Assembly: GCA_947629795.1 (NCBI GenBank)
Contig: CANRFC010000003.1
Span: forward strand, 87,956 to 151,955
DNA length: 64,000 nt
From: an uncultured Oscillospiraceae bacterium
Lineage (GTDB): Bacteria; Bacillota; Clostridia; Oscillospirales; Oscillospiraceae
Direction of reading: 5' to 3'
This document shows positions 1-8,588 of this stretch, piece by piece. Made by a program: the position numbers and the translations under genes. Numbering within the stretch: the first letter of the stretch is position 1; each line of letters starts with the position of its first letter. The notes under the pieces were generated by a model that saw nothing but the letters and a program-made list of their open reading frames with translations, had not been told where the DNA came from and made no database searches.

Positions 1-463
1 TGATGAACACCTTTTGCAGGATGGGCACGGCGGTGACATAGTACTTGTCGGAGAGGAGCCCTCCCAGGCTGCTCAGCCCGGCATAGTTTCCGTTCTGGCT
101 CACCGACTGGAGCAGGTCCTGAGGCAGGGTGCCCCGGAGCAGGTCGGCCCCTCCCGCCCCCGAGCTGGTGGCGGCATAGACGATCTCCCCGTCGTTCTCC
201 GAGAGGATGACGGTGCAGCCCGAGATACTGGACAGGGAGCTGATATAGGCCTGATACCCCGGCTCCAGGATGGAGGAACCCGAGTTAGAGAGGTAGCTGG
301 AGGTGAAGGAGGCAATGTAGTTGGCGTTGCGCTCCATGGCCTCCTTTTTGTCCTGGATGGTGTACTGGTAGCTCAGGCCCGCGAAGGCCGAGCCCAGCAC
401 CACAAAGGCCAGCAGGAGGAGGCCGGCGGTGAGGGCGAACTGCCGGCGGTAGAGGGTCTTCAC
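1..463 (-). CDS. Sensor histidine kinase, N-terminal part (runs off the left edge)
   Basis: The reading frame starts at GTG 463 and continues past base 1, so only about 154 N-terminal residues are present. A hydrophobic segment (about residues 9-31, ALTAGLLLLAFVVLGSAFAG) is followed by a hydrophilic extracellular sensor region with no recognisable domain. The second membrane span, HAMP and kinase domains lie outside the window. The GTG overlaps the stop of the response regulator by 4 nt (GTGA), so the two are translationally coupled. The kinase assignment rests on this coupling and topology; no catalytic motif is visible. The ligand is unknown. Confidence 0.75.
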   Translation of the reverse strand, partial: MKTLYRRQFALTAGLLLLAFVVLGSAFAGLSYQYTIQDKKEAMERNANYIASFTSSYLSNSGSSILEPGYQAYISSLSSISGCTVILSENDGEIVYAATSSGAGGADLLRGTLPQDLLQSVSQNGNYAGLSSLGGLLSDKYYVTAVPILQKVFI

Positions 464-1155
464 GCCGCCGTCACCTCGAACTTATACCCCACGCCCCACA
501 CGGTCTTGAGGCTCCACTTGTCGCTGACCCCCTCCAGCTTCTCCCGCAGGCGCTTGATGTGCACGTCCACGGTGCGGGAGTCGCCGAAGTAGTCAAAGCC
601 CCAGACCTCGTCCAGGAGCTGGTTGCGGGTAAAGACCCGGTTGGGGGCCGAGGCCAGGTGGTAGAGGAGCTCCAGCTCCTTGGGCGGGGTGTCCACCCGC
701 TTGCCGTCCACCACCAGCTCGTAAGCGTCCAGGTCGATGGTGAGCTTGTCGAAGCTCAGGCGCTTCTTGCCCCCGTCGCCGCCGCTCTCCCCACCGGTGC
801 GGCGGAGCACGGCGTGGATGCGGGCCAGGACCTCCTTGGTCTCGAAGGGCTTGACGATGTAGTCGTCGGCCCCCTCCTCCAGGCCGGTGACCCGGTCGGT
901 GGTCTCCCCCTTGGCGGTGAGCATGATCACCGGGGTCTTGGCCTCGGCGCGGATCTTCTTGAGGACGCTCCAGCCGTCCATGACGGGGAGCATGATGTCC
1001 AGCAGCACCAGGTCGGGGGCGAAGGAGCGGAAGAGCTCCACCGCCTTGCCGCCGTCCGGGGCGATCTGGGTCTCATAGCCCTCTTTTTCCAGGTAGAGGT
1101 GGAGCAGCTCGGCGATGTTGCCGTCGTCCTCCACGATGAGTATCTTCTGTGCCAC
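460..1155 (-). CDS. OmpR/PhoB-family response regulator
   Basis: A 231-residue DNA-binding response regulator. The receiver domain (about residues 4-118) has the acidic pair D10-D11, phospho-acceptor D53 in LVLLDIMLP, T80 in MLTAKGE and K102 in YIVKPFE. A winged-helix effector domain (about 132-229) ends with the typical TVDVHIKRLREKLE and TVWGVGYKFE motifs. Length and all catalytic residues are normal for PhoB-type regulators. It is the first gene of a two-gene unit with the histidine kinase, whose GTG overlaps this stop codon. No target can be deduced. A TATAGT -10-like box lies upstream at 1180-1185 but I see no good -35. Confidence 0.95.
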   Translation of the reverse strand: MAQKILIVEDDGNIAELLHLYLEKEGYETQIAPDGGKAVELFRSFAPDLVLLDIMLPVMDGWSVLKKIRAEAKTPVIMLTAKGETTDRVTGLEEGADDYIVKPFETKEVLARIHAVLRRTGGESGGDGGKKRLSFDKLTIDLDAYELVVDGKRVDTPPKELELLYHLASAPNRVFTRNQLLDEVWGFDYFGDSRTVDVHIKRLREKLEGVSDKWSLKTVWGVGYKFEVTAA

Positions 1156-1223
1156 AGGTGATTCCCCCTTTTTGGACTAACTATATCACACTCGAAGGGT
1201 TTTCGGTGAATGAATTGTGAATT

Positions 1224-2393
1224 TTAAAGGGCGTAGGCGTGGTCGACCTGGATGACCGTGATGTACCGGCTGTCCCGCTCTCTGGCCAGGGCGGCCATCC
1301 TGGAGCGGACCTCCTCGTCGGACAGGGGACAGTCCCGGGGCACCACCAGGTCGAAGATCAGGTTGCAGTGGGTGCTCCCCTCGGTCATGCGGAAGTCGTG
1401 GAGGGTGATGGCCGGGTGGATGCTCCGGGCCAGCTCCAGCATCTCGGCCTTCCGGGCGTTGACCCTGGCGTCGTCGGTGGCGATGGGGTCCATGTGGATG
1501 GTGGCCAGGAGGTGGTACTTCTCCCCCAGCTCCCGCTCGATGTTGTCGATGACGTCGTGGGTCTCGGCCATGTCGGCGTCCATGGAGACCTCGGCGTGGA
1601 GGGAGGCCATCACCCGGCTGGGGCCGTAGTCATGGACCATCAGGTCGTGGACCCCCACCACCTCGGGGTGGGCCAGGACGGTGTCCTGGATGCCCCGGAC
1701 CAGGGCGGGGTCGGGGGCCTTTCCCAGCAGTGGGTCCACCGTGTCCTTCACCGACTCCCAGCCCGCCTTGAGCACGAACAGGGCCACCAGGGCTCCCACC
1801 CAGCCGTCGATGGCGATGTGGGCGAAGTGTCCCGCCAGAAGGCCCAGGAGCACCGCGCCGGTGGCCACGCAGTCGGAGAGGGAGTCGGCGGCGGTGGCCG
1901 CCATGGCCGAGGAGTCGATGCGCCGGCTGAGGTCCCGGTTGAAGAGGTACATCCACAGCTTCACCAGGATGGAGGCCCCCAGGATGCCCACCGAGAGCCA
2001 GGAGAAGTCCACCAGCTCGGGGTGGAGGATCTTGCCCCCGGCGGACTGGAGGAGCTCCACCCCCACCAGCATAATGACCACGCTCACCGCCAGGCCGGCC
2101 AGATACTCCATGCGGCCGTGGCCGTAGGGGTGGTCGTCGTCGGCCTGCCGGGCGGCCAGCTTGAACCCCGCCAGGGTCACCAGAGAGGAGGCGGCGTCGG
2201 AGAGGTTGTTGAAGGCGTCGGCGGTGACGGACACCGCCCCGGTGAGGAGCCCGGCGGCGAACTTCCCCGCCGAGAGCAGGATGTTGAGCAGGATGCCCGT
2301 GCAGCCGGAAAAGACCCCGTAGCGCTCCCGCACGGCGGGGTCGGCGGTGTTTTGGTAGTCCTTGACGAACCGGCGAAGCAGAATTTCAAACAA
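1224..2393 (-). CDS. Cation diffusion facilitator (CDF) family metal exporter
   Basis: A 389-residue integral membrane exporter of divalent metals (Zn, Fe, Mn or similar), proton-coupled. The CDF signature is visible in TADAFNNLSDAASS (metal-site Asp pair) and HPYGHGRMEYLAGL, with the second HxxxD-type site further on (AATAADSLSDC). About six membrane spans cover residues 15-215, followed by a cytoplasmic ferredoxin-like domain (about 220-300) and an extra C-terminal stretch of about 90 residues. The start is TTG 2393, preceded by GGAGGG at 6 nt. It stands alone between the AAA ATPase and the two-component system, on the same strand as both. Metal specificity cannot be read from sequence alone. 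Confidence 0.92.
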   Translation of the reverse strand: MFEILLRRFVKDYQNTADPAVRERYGVFSGCTGILLNILLSAGKFAAGLLTGAVSVTADAFNNLSDAASSLVTLAGFKLAARQADDDHPYGHGRMEYLAGLAVSVVIMLVGVELLQSAGGKILHPELVDFSWLSVGILGASILVKLWMYLFNRDLSRRIDSSAMAATAADSLSDCVATGAVLLGLLAGHFAHIAIDGWVGALVALFVLKAGWESVKDTVDPLLGKAPDPALVRGIQDTVLAHPEVVGVHDLMVHDYGPSRVMASLHAEVSMDADMAETHDVIDNIERELGEKYHLLATIHMDPIATDDARVNARKAEMLELARSIHPAITLHDFRMTEGSTHCNLIFDLVVPRDCPLSDEEVRSRMAALARERDSRYITVIQVDHAYAL

Positions 2394-2457
2394 TGCGATC
2401 CCTCCAAAAATCAGGGCCCTTGGGAGCCCGCCGCCCCGCCCCGACAGGGGGAGGCGG

Positions 2458-3891
2458 TCACCCTTCGGCCGGCGGGTCTTCCTCGTCTCCGGCGGCCTGT
2501 TTCAGGTCGGCCTCGGTCAGGGCCATGAGGCCGTCCTTGTCCACGCTCTCCAGGGCGGCCACCCGGTCGGCCTGGCAGGCCACGCTGCGCTCGAAGAAGT
2601 TGCGCACGTCCCGGGCGTTGCCGAAGTTCTCGTCCCGGTCCTCGTACATCTCCGAAAGAAAATCCTTGGCGTAGGTCCCGGCGGCCTCGTCCAGGGTGTA
2701 GCCGTTCTTTTTGCACATGGACCGGAAGATGGCGAGCATCTGCTCCCCATCGTAGTCGTCGAAGTAGAAGTACTTGTTGAAGCGGCTCTCCAGGCCGGGG
2801 TTGGAGTGGATGAAGTCGGCCATGAGGTCGGTATACCCCGCCACGATGACGATGAGGTCGTCCCGGTGGTCCTCCATGTTCTTCAGGATGACCTCCACCG
2901 CCTCCTGGCCGAAGTCGTTCTGGCCGGTGTGGCTGGTGAGGGCGTAGGCCTCGTCGATGAAGAGGACCCCGCCGATGGCCTTGTTGATGACCTCCTGGGT
3001 CTTCAGGGCGGTCTGCCCCACGAAGCCGGCCACCAGGCCGGAGCGGTCCACCTCCACCAGCTGGCCCTTGGAGAGGACCCCGATGGCGTGGTAGAGCTTG
3101 GAGAGGAGCCGGGCCACGGTGGTCTTGCCGGTGCCGGGGTTGCCCATGAACACCAGGTGGAGGCTGAGGGGCGGCACGGGCAGGCCCTCCTTCTCCCGGA
3201 GCTTGCGGACCTTCACCAGGTTGATGAGGCTCTTCACGTCCTTCTTCACCTTGTCCAGGCCCACCAGCTCGTCCAGCTCGGCCAGAAGCTCCTCCAGGGA
3301 CTTCTCGGGCTCGGGGGGCTTTTCCTCCTGAACGCTCTGGGTCTGGTCGGCCTGGGCGGCGGCGGGCTTGACGGTGACGAAGTCCTTGGCGTTGAGGGGG
3401 GCCTTGCCGCCGACGATGGCGTCCCTGTCGCACTGGGCGTTGAGGGCGTCGGCGCAGCGGTTGACGAAGGCGGCCTCGGCGTCGCTGACCACCCCGTCCA
3501 CCGAGGCGAAGAGGAGCCCCATGAGGGTGAGAACGTCCACGAACCGGCGGGAGAAGGAAGTGCCCGCCACCTTGTCATAGGAGCGCATGCGCAGAAAGCT
3601 CTCCGGGGGCCGGAAGCCGGGGTAGTTCCCCACGGCGGTGCCCAGCTCCCAGTAGAGGATGGAGGGGGCGGGGGCGCCCCGGTGGTAGACGGCGTTGTAG
3701 TACTCCACGTAGCCGGGGGTCAGGCTCCCCCCGTCGGCGTTCCAAACCCCCAGGGCCAGGGAGCGGAAGAAGTCGTCGGCCTCGCCGCTCAGGCGCACCC
3801 GGAGGGTGGCGTCGGGCAGGGACTTGACAAAGGCGGACAGGGCCTCCTCGTACTGCCGATGGACCTCGGCGGGAGACAAGGGCGTTTTCAT
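2458..3891 (-). CDS. CbxX/CfqX-type AAA ATPase
   Basis: A 477-residue AAA+ ATPase of the CbxX/CfqX (SpoVK-like) family. Residues 1 to about 190 form an N-terminal domain with a TerB-like stretch (LLFASVDGVVSDAEAAFVNR). After a Pro/Glu linker comes the ATPase core with Walker A GNPGTGKTT, Walker B GVLFIDEAYAL and an arginine-finger region NPGLESRFNKYF. I chose ATG 3891 over the in-frame GTG 3900 because GAGGTG lies 6 nt before it; the GTG overlaps that ribosome site. In Bacilli SpoVK acts in sporulation, but no neighbour supports that role here. A well-spaced promoter lies directly upstream. Confidence 0.9.
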   Translation of the reverse strand: MKTPLSPAEVHRQYEEALSAFVKSLPDATLRVRLSGEADDFFRSLALGVWNADGGSLTPGYVEYYNAVYHRGAPAPSILYWELGTAVGNYPGFRPPESFLRMRSYDKVAGTSFSRRFVDVLTLMGLLFASVDGVVSDAEAAFVNRCADALNAQCDRDAIVGGKAPLNAKDFVTVKPAAAQADQTQSVQEEKPPEPEKSLEELLAELDELVGLDKVKKDVKSLINLVKVRKLREKEGLPVPPLSLHLVFMGNPGTGKTTVARLLSKLYHAIGVLSKGQLVEVDRSGLVAGFVGQTALKTQEVINKAIGGVLFIDEAYALTSHTGQNDFGQEAVEVILKNMEDHRDDLIVIVAGYTDLMADFIHSNPGLESRFNKYFYFDDYDGEQMLAIFRSMCKKNGYTLDEAAGTYAKDFLSEMYEDRDENFGNARDVRNFFERSVACQADRVAALESVDKDGLMALTEADLKQAAGDEEDPPAEG

Positions 3892-3920
3892 TGGGCTCAC
3901 CTCGAATGTAGGTTGCCCCC

Positions 3921-3949
3921 ATTATAGACTGTTTGGGGGCGTTTGGCAA
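3921..3949 (-). promoter_or_regulatory. Promoter of the AAA ATPase gene
   Basis: On the minus strand TTGCCA (3949-3944) and a perfect TATAAT (3926-3921) are separated by 17 nt, 30 nt upstream of the ATPase start. Confidence 0.75.
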
Positions 3950-3950
3950 T

Positions 3951-3979
3951 AAAAAAGGACCGGGTCTCTCCCGGTCCTT
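3951..3979 (-). terminator. Terminator after the 147-residue Cys-rich gene
   Basis: A perfect 10-bp stem (3955-3964 with 3970-3979) with a 5-nt loop is followed on the minus strand by a run of six T. It ends the gene at 3990-4433 and overlaps the upstream edge of the AAA ATPase promoter. Confidence 0.85.
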
Positions 3980-3989
3980 GAAATCAAAT

Positions 3990-4433
3990 CTACTCTTTCT
4001 CCACACTTCGGAGATACTTCTCAACTCCATCTGCCGCAATGAAAAAGTCATAGAGATACCTGCGGATATCATCACAAGCTTCCGAATGGCAAAGAGAGTC
4101 AAGTAAAAATCTACAGAAACAGTTTGTATTGTGATACTGAAGTAAAGCTGTCCGTAGTTTTTCTTCGCGCTCCTCCAATTTCTCGCCATTCATCTTTTTC
4201 TGTTCCAATCTATACAAAAAGTCGCGATAAGAAAAGAGCATCGTCTCAATTTCTTTCCTTCGCTCCTCATATTTCTGCGCCACGCTTTTTCTGTCTTCAG
4301 TATGGAGCATCAAAATCCGCCTACACTCTGGGCAAACGCAAATGCCTTCTCTATATTTAATCTCGGATTTGCAGCATGGGCAATTCACTTGCTCATCGCT
4401 TTTTGGACTCCTATCGAAAATCATCTTCATCAT
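3990..4433 (-). CDS. Hypothetical Cys-rich (zinc-ribbon-like) protein
   Basis: A 147-residue protein of unknown function. The N-terminus carries two CxxC knuckles, CPCC (near residue 18) and CPECRR (near residue 34), the usual form of a small zinc ribbon. The rest is charged and helical with further cysteines (FCRFLLDSLCHSEAC). Base composition is clearly more AT-rich than the flanking genes, as for the next gene, suggesting acquisition. The start is uncertain: ATG 4433 has only a weak ribosome site and ATG 4424 is an alternative. No membrane segment or catalytic motif is visible. Confidence 0.7.
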   Translation of the reverse strand: MMKMIFDRSPKSDEQVNCPCCKSEIKYREGICVCPECRRILMLHTEDRKSVAQKYEERRKEIETMLFSYRDFLYRLEQKKMNGEKLEEREEKLRTALLQYHNTNCFCRFLLDSLCHSEACDDIRRYLYDFFIAADGVEKYLRSVEKE

Positions 4434-4521
4434 TCCATTCTATAAATAATCCTGTGCCTTCACACTATATAAAATCCCATCTATAATGTCAACATTTCTC
4501 TATTGCTCCCTACCCCTTACC

Positions 4522-5565
4522 TTAGCTTGTAAAAACTGGTTCATTTATTTTTAGCTTCCCTTCTTCTACAACCAGTTGTGGGAAAACACAGGTCCATCCT
4601 CCAACTCCGTATTTTCTGTTGTAGCCATGCAGTGTAAGCTCGCTATCTCTTCGGATTTCTAGAACTCCAGAATAGGATGAATTGAGGAACACTTTGTTTG
4701 GGTCATAGCTTTTCAATCCGTAAAGCAAAAGAAATCCACCATCAGGTGTTGTGACCGGGGTACGATCTACGGGAGACATCACTCTTCCATCATCGATGAT
4801 TCCACACCTCAAAGCCAAGTCCTTTAAGTGCTTATTCCTTGTAAAGTAGTCCCGCAGTATCTCATTATTATCTAAGTTCATCGCTTGGCCTGTCCTCTTG
4901 TAATAGTCCTGAGCCATAGTGAAAACAATCAAGCTATAAAGCGTAATATAGTCAAATATCCATCTATATTCTTCATATTCCTTGGTCTCGGTGCTTTGGC
5001 TGTTTGAAAAATCAACATATGTCATAAATTGCGGTACGTGAGATATGAGCTTTTTGATTTGGTCACACGCACGGGAGTATTCATCAACAGGTGGAAGATG
5101 CTTAATGTCATATACATACTCCCCCCAATTGAACCATCCAATTTTCTTCAAAAACGCTGAAACATCTTTTGCCAGTGCAATGAATTCCGTTTCGCTAATG
5201 TGTGAAAGCCTATTGACTGCGGTTTTTTTGCTTTCCTCATCCTTTCTCACCGCACGGCCAAGCACACTCTCTTCCAGGTTTTTATACTGTGCTTTTAATA
5301 CTTTCCATTCGAGCATAGGAAAGTTTGGATCGATCAGCGCGCGTTCGATCTTCAACAGTTGTTCCTGTGGCATGCAATAGGTAAGCGTCACCCCGCAATC
5401 GGGGCATTTATATACTGTTTGAGACTTTCCGCCCACTCCAGCGGCTGCTCCACCCATACCAAAAAGGAGACTCCCCAGTAATCCCTTCGAATAACTGTAC
5501 CCACCGGTTTGTTTATCAACCATGACGCGGGAACTTCCGCATCCTGCGCAGCGATATAATGTCAT
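4522..5565 (-). CDS. Hypothetical zinc-ribbon protein with Gly-rich loop
   Basis: A 347-residue protein I do not recognise. ATG 5565 is chosen over ATG 5658 because AAAGGAGAGG sits just before it and the extra 31 residues lie in the AT-rich promoter region. The N-terminus has YRCAGCGS and YKCPDCG, two CxxC knuckles separated by a Gly/Ala-rich hydrophobic stretch (GLLGSLLFGMGGAAAG), so a split zinc ribbon is likely. The remainder is mixed alpha/beta with no clear motif. AT-rich like its neighbour, and transcribed divergently from an XRE regulator, a common arrangement for an acquired gene and its repressor. Confidence 0.72.
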   Translation of the reverse strand: MTLYRCAGCGSSRVMVDKQTGGYSYSKGLLGSLLFGMGGAAAGVGGKSQTVYKCPDCGVTLTYCMPQEQLLKIERALIDPNFPMLEWKVLKAQYKNLEESVLGRAVRKDEESKKTAVNRLSHISETEFIALAKDVSAFLKKIGWFNWGEYVYDIKHLPPVDEYSRACDQIKKLISHVPQFMTYVDFSNSQSTETKEYEEYRWIFDYITLYSLIVFTMAQDYYKRTGQAMNLDNNEILRDYFTRNKHLKDLALRCGIIDDGRVMSPVDRTPVTTPDGGFLLLYGLKSYDPNKVFLNSSYSGVLEIRRDSELTLHGYNRKYGVGGWTCVFPQLVVEEGKLKINEPVFTS

Positions 5566-5696
5566 ATTGACCTCTCCTTTTACTATTACTGCTATCACAG
5601 TATCACAACCAATATTTGTTGTCAATAATTTTAACAATAATATAGAGTTATTCTTCACACGTTTAAGTTGTTACTATAAGGCCGTGAGGTGGTAGC
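5566..5696. promoter_or_regulatory. AT-rich divergent promoter region
   Basis: This 131-bp spacer separates the divergent zinc-ribbon gene and XRE gene. It is strongly AT-rich, with imperfect dyads around TTGTTGTCAATAATTTTAAC. It must hold both promoters and probably the XRE operator, but I cannot assign individual boxes with confidence. Confidence 0.45.
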
Positions 5697-6026
5697 ATGG
5701 TCAGGAATTTGAAAGCCCTGCGCCTGAGCAAAGGGCTCAGCCAGCAACAACTTGCCGATGTCATCGGAACTACCCAGCAATCCATCAACAAATATGAGAA
5801 TCACAGCACCGAGCCAGACATTGATACTCTGATCCGGCTCGCCGACTATTTTGAAACCACCGTGGACGAACTGGTGGGCCATGTTGTCACCGACGGCCCT
5901 TCCCCTTTGGAAAAAACGATACCGACCCACAAAGAATCCCTCTTTTTGCAGGACCTGCGCAAACTCACCAGGGATGAGCAGGAAAGTATCCGTCTTATTA
6001 TCAAGAACTATTTGAAGGACAAATAG
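5697..6026 (+). CDS. XRE-family helix-turn-helix regulator
   Basis: A 109-residue cytoplasmic DNA-binding protein. Residues 3-58 form a Cro/C1-type HTH (LKALRLSKGLSQQQLADVI, then TTQQSINKYEN as recognition helix), followed by the typical LADYFETTVDELVGH. The C-terminal 45 residues are charged, ending DEQESIRLIIKNYLKDK, and probably dimerise. ATG 5697 follows GAGGTGG. It is divergent from the AT-rich zinc-ribbon gene and is the natural candidate to repress that promoter. A strong terminator follows. Confidence 0.93.
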   Translation: MVRNLKALRLSKGLSQQQLADVIGTTQQSINKYENHSTEPDIDTLIRLADYFETTVDELVGHVVTDGPSPLEKTIPTHKESLFLQDLRKLTRDEQESIRLIIKNYLKDK

Positions 6027-6029
6027 CAG

Positions 6030-6065
6030 CCGCCGGGAGGATTTGCTCCCGGCGGTCCTTATTTC
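6030..6065 (+). terminator. Terminator of the XRE gene
   Basis: A perfect 10-bp GC-rich stem (6030-6039 with 6046-6055), 6-nt loop, then TCCTTATTT. Confidence 0.85.
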
Positions 6066-6153
6066 TGTCATCTTCCCTTTCCTCTCATAGAGAAGTCCCC
6101 CCTCTGCCCTTCGGAAATTCGGCGAAAATTCCCGGTGAAATTCCCGGAAAGCC

Positions 6154-6182
6154 TTGACAAGGATTTAACAATGTGGTATACG
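6154..6182 (+). promoter_or_regulatory. Promoter of hppA with upstream direct repeats
   Basis: TTGACA (6154-6159), 17 nt, TATACG (6177-6182). Directly upstream the decamer AAATTCCCGG occurs twice (about 6126-6135 and 6139-6148), 13 bp apart, with a third related GAAATTCGG before it. The spacing is near one helical turn, so a regulator site is possible. Confidence 0.6.
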
Positions 6183-6252
6183 TTATACTGCGGTGGGATT
6201 GGGATTTTGATAGGACCCGCCCAAATAAGCCGTGAGAGGGAGAGGGAATTTT

Positions 6253-8439
6253 ATGCAAATCGCCATCATTCTCGTCATTTTCGCCTCTGTACTTGCCCTG
6301 TGCTTCGCCGCCTTCAACTTCGCCTTCGTTCGCAAGATGCCCGAGGGCACAGCCGAGATGAGCGAGATCGCCGACGCCATCCGGGTGGGCGCTGGCGCCT
6401 TCATCGACTACGAATACCGGGTGCTCTACACCGTCATCGCCCTGGTGGCGGTGCTGATGGCCGTGGTCACCACCTGGCACGCCGCCATTGCCCTGCTCAT
6501 CGGCTCGGTGATGTCGGGCTGCGCCGGCTTCATCGGCATGCGCATCGCCACCTACGCCAACGTCCGGGTGTCCAACAAGGCCCGGGAGACCCGGGACATC
6601 GGCCAGACCGTGAAGGTGGCCTTCCGGGGCGGCTCTGTTATGGGCCTGTGCGTGGCCGGCTTTGCTCTGCTGGGCCTGTTTCTGGTCTATCTCATCTTCG
6701 GCCTGGGTATGGGCCAGCTGGACGTCACCGAGGCCACCTATGTGAACCTGCTGGGCATGAAGTTCGTGCCCTTCACCATGACCCTTTCGGGGTACGCCCT
6801 GGGCTGCTCCATCGTGGCCATGTTCAACCGTGTGGGCGGCGGCATCTACACCAAGGCCGCCGACATGGGCGCCGACCTGGTGGGCAAGACCGAGGCCCAC
6901 ATCCCCGAGGACGACCCCCGGAACCCCGCTACCATCGCCGACAACGTGGGCGACAACGTGGGCGACGTGGCCGGCCTGGGCTCCGACCTGCTGGAGAGCT
7001 TTGTGGGCGCCATCTCCTCGGGCATCATCCTGGCCTATCACATGTTCCTCCAGTCCCAGGCTCTGGGGACCGGCATGAGCAAGCTGATGCTGGAAAAGTG
7101 CGTCCTGTTCCCCATGCTCTTCACCGCCGTGGGCCTCATCTCCTGCTGCGCGGGCATCGCCTTCCTGCTCTTTAAGAAGAACATGTCCAAGGACCCCCAC
7201 AAGGACCTCAACGGCGCCACCTACATTTCCGCCGGCCTGACCATGGTGCTGGGCCTGGCGGTGTCCATGCTCCTGTTCCGCGAGGAGGACCCCGCCATCC
7301 TGAAAGCCTGCCTGGGCTTCAGCGCCGGGGCCTTCTCCCCCTGGATCGCCGCTGCCATCGGCATCATCTCCGGCGTGGTCATCGGCATGCTGGCCGAGTT
7401 CTACACCTCGGCGGACTACAACCCCACCAAGCGCCTGGCCGCCGCCTCGGTGGAGGGCCCCGCCCTCACCATCACCCAGGGCCTGGCCCTGGGCATGGAG
7501 AGCTGCATGGCCCCCTGTGTGGTGCTGGCCGCGGGCATCATCATCTCCTATAATCTCTCCGGCATGTACGGCGTGTCCATGGCCGCCATGGGCATGCTCT
7601 CCTTCGTGGCCGCCACCGTGTCTGTGGACACCTACGGCCCCATCTCCGACAACGCCGGCGGCATCGCCGAGATGAGCCGCCTGGACCCCGAGGTCCGGGA
7701 GATCACCGACACCCTGGACTCGGTGGGCAACACCACCGCCGCCATCGGCAAGGGTTTCGCCATCGGCTCGGGGGCTCTGGCCGCCCTGGCCCTGATGATC
7801 TCCTACCTCTACTCCTTCAATGAGGCGGGCACCGACCTGATCCTCAACATCATGACCCCCATGATCCTCTCCGGCGCCATCGCCGGCGCGGCCCTGCCCT
7901 TCCTCTTCTCCGGCATGCTCATTGAGGCGGTGGCCAAGGCCGCCCGGAAGATGGTGGACGAGGTCCGCCGCCAGTTCCACGACCATCCCGACATTCTGGA
8001 GGGCCGGGAGAAGCCGGACTACAAGACCTGTATCGCCATCTCCACCAAGGGCTCCATCGGCGAGATGAAGGTCCCCTCCATGCTGGCCATCGTGGTGCCG
8101 GTGGTGTGCGGCTTCGTGTTCGGGCCCGACTTCGTGGGCGGGCTCATCATCGGCTCCACCCTCAGCGCCATCATGATCGCCATTTTCTCGGGCAACGCCG
8201 GCGGCGCCTGGGACAACGGCAAGAAGTATATCGAGGCCGGCGGCGTGCCCGGCCACTCCAAGGGCAGCCACGCCCATGAGGCCGCCGTGGTGGGCGACAC
8301 CGTGGGCGACCCCCTGAAGGACACCGTGGGCCCCTGTCTGGACATCTTCATCAAGATCATGTCCACCGTCTCCCTGGTGGCGGTGCCCGTGTTCGCCAAG
8401 GTGAACCTGGTGTCCATCATCGCCGGGATGCTGAAGTAA
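6253..8439 (+). CDS. hppA: Ion-translocating membrane pyrophosphatase
   Basis: A 728-residue integral membrane pump that hydrolyses PPi and exports H+ or Na+. The pyrophosphate/Mg site is intact: GADLVGKTEAHIPEDDPRN followed by PATIADNVGDNVGDVAG, and a second acidic motif in NAGGAWDNGKKYIE with GDTVGDPLKD near the C-terminus. About 16 membrane spans fill the rest, the normal family size. The motif GNTTAAIGKG carries Ala where K+-independent enzymes have Lys, so K+-dependence is inferred. H+ versus Na+ specificity is not decided. ATG 6253 follows GAGAGGGAGAGGG; an in-frame GTG 6232 lies upstream of that site and is rejected. Confidence 0.95.
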   Translation: MQIAIILVIFASVLALCFAAFNFAFVRKMPEGTAEMSEIADAIRVGAGAFIDYEYRVLYTVIALVAVLMAVVTTWHAAIALLIGSVMSGCAGFIGMRIATYANVRVSNKARETRDIGQTVKVAFRGGSVMGLCVAGFALLGLFLVYLIFGLGMGQLDVTEATYVNLLGMKFVPFTMTLSGYALGCSIVAMFNRVGGGIYTKAADMGADLVGKTEAHIPEDDPRNPATIADNVGDNVGDVAGLGSDLLESFVGAISSGIILAYHMFLQSQALGTGMSKLMLEKCVLFPMLFTAVGLISCCAGIAFLLFKKNMSKDPHKDLNGATYISAGLTMVLGLAVSMLLFREEDPAILKACLGFSAGAFSPWIAAAIGIISGVVIGMLAEFYTSADYNPTKRLAAASVEGPALTITQGLALGMESCMAPCVVLAAGIIISYNLSGMYGVSMAAMGMLSFVAATVSVDTYGPISDNAGGIAEMSRLDPEVREITDTLDSVGNTTAAIGKGFAIGSGALAALALMISYLYSFNEAGTDLILNIMTPMILSGAIAGAALPFLFSGMLIEAVAKAARKMVDEVRRQFHDHPDILEGREKPDYKTCIAISTKGSIGEMKVPSMLAIVVPVVCGFVFGPDFVGGLIIGSTLSAIMIAIFSGNAGGAWDNGKKYIEAGGVPGHSKGSHAHEAAVVGDTVGDPLKDTVGPCLDIFIKIMSTVSLVAVPVFAKVNLVSIIAGMLK

Positions 8440-8468
8440 GCGAGCCGAACCGCCGAGAGAACGTCCGA

Positions 8469-8500
8469 GGCCCCCTGGCACGCCAGGGGGCCTTGATTTC
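8469..8500 (+). terminator. Terminator after hppA
   Basis: A perfect 10-bp stem (8469-8478 with 8483-8492) around a CACG loop, then a modest TTGATTT tail. Confidence 0.7.
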
Positions 8501-8511
8501 GCCCCGCGGGC

Positions 8512-8540
8512 TTGACTTTCCCCCTGTTTCGCATTAAAAT
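8512..8540 (+). promoter_or_regulatory. Promoter of the cysteine desulfurase-like gene
   Basis: TTGACT (8512-8517), exactly 17 nt, TAAAAT (8535-8540), 48 nt before the start codon. Confidence 0.7.
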
Positions 8541-8588
8541 GGTCGGGCTGTCATCGGTAAAATTCTGTACATTTAAGGGGGTCTCCCC

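Noticed and set aside
5655..6071. 138-residue minus-strand open frame at the XRE gene
   Set aside because: Complement of the XRE gene; no signal of its own.
6085..8481. Long 798-residue open frame on the minus strand over hppA
   Set aside because: It is a GC-rich shadow (Gly/His/Ala-rich, no family motifs) of the strongly supported pyrophosphatase on the plus strand.
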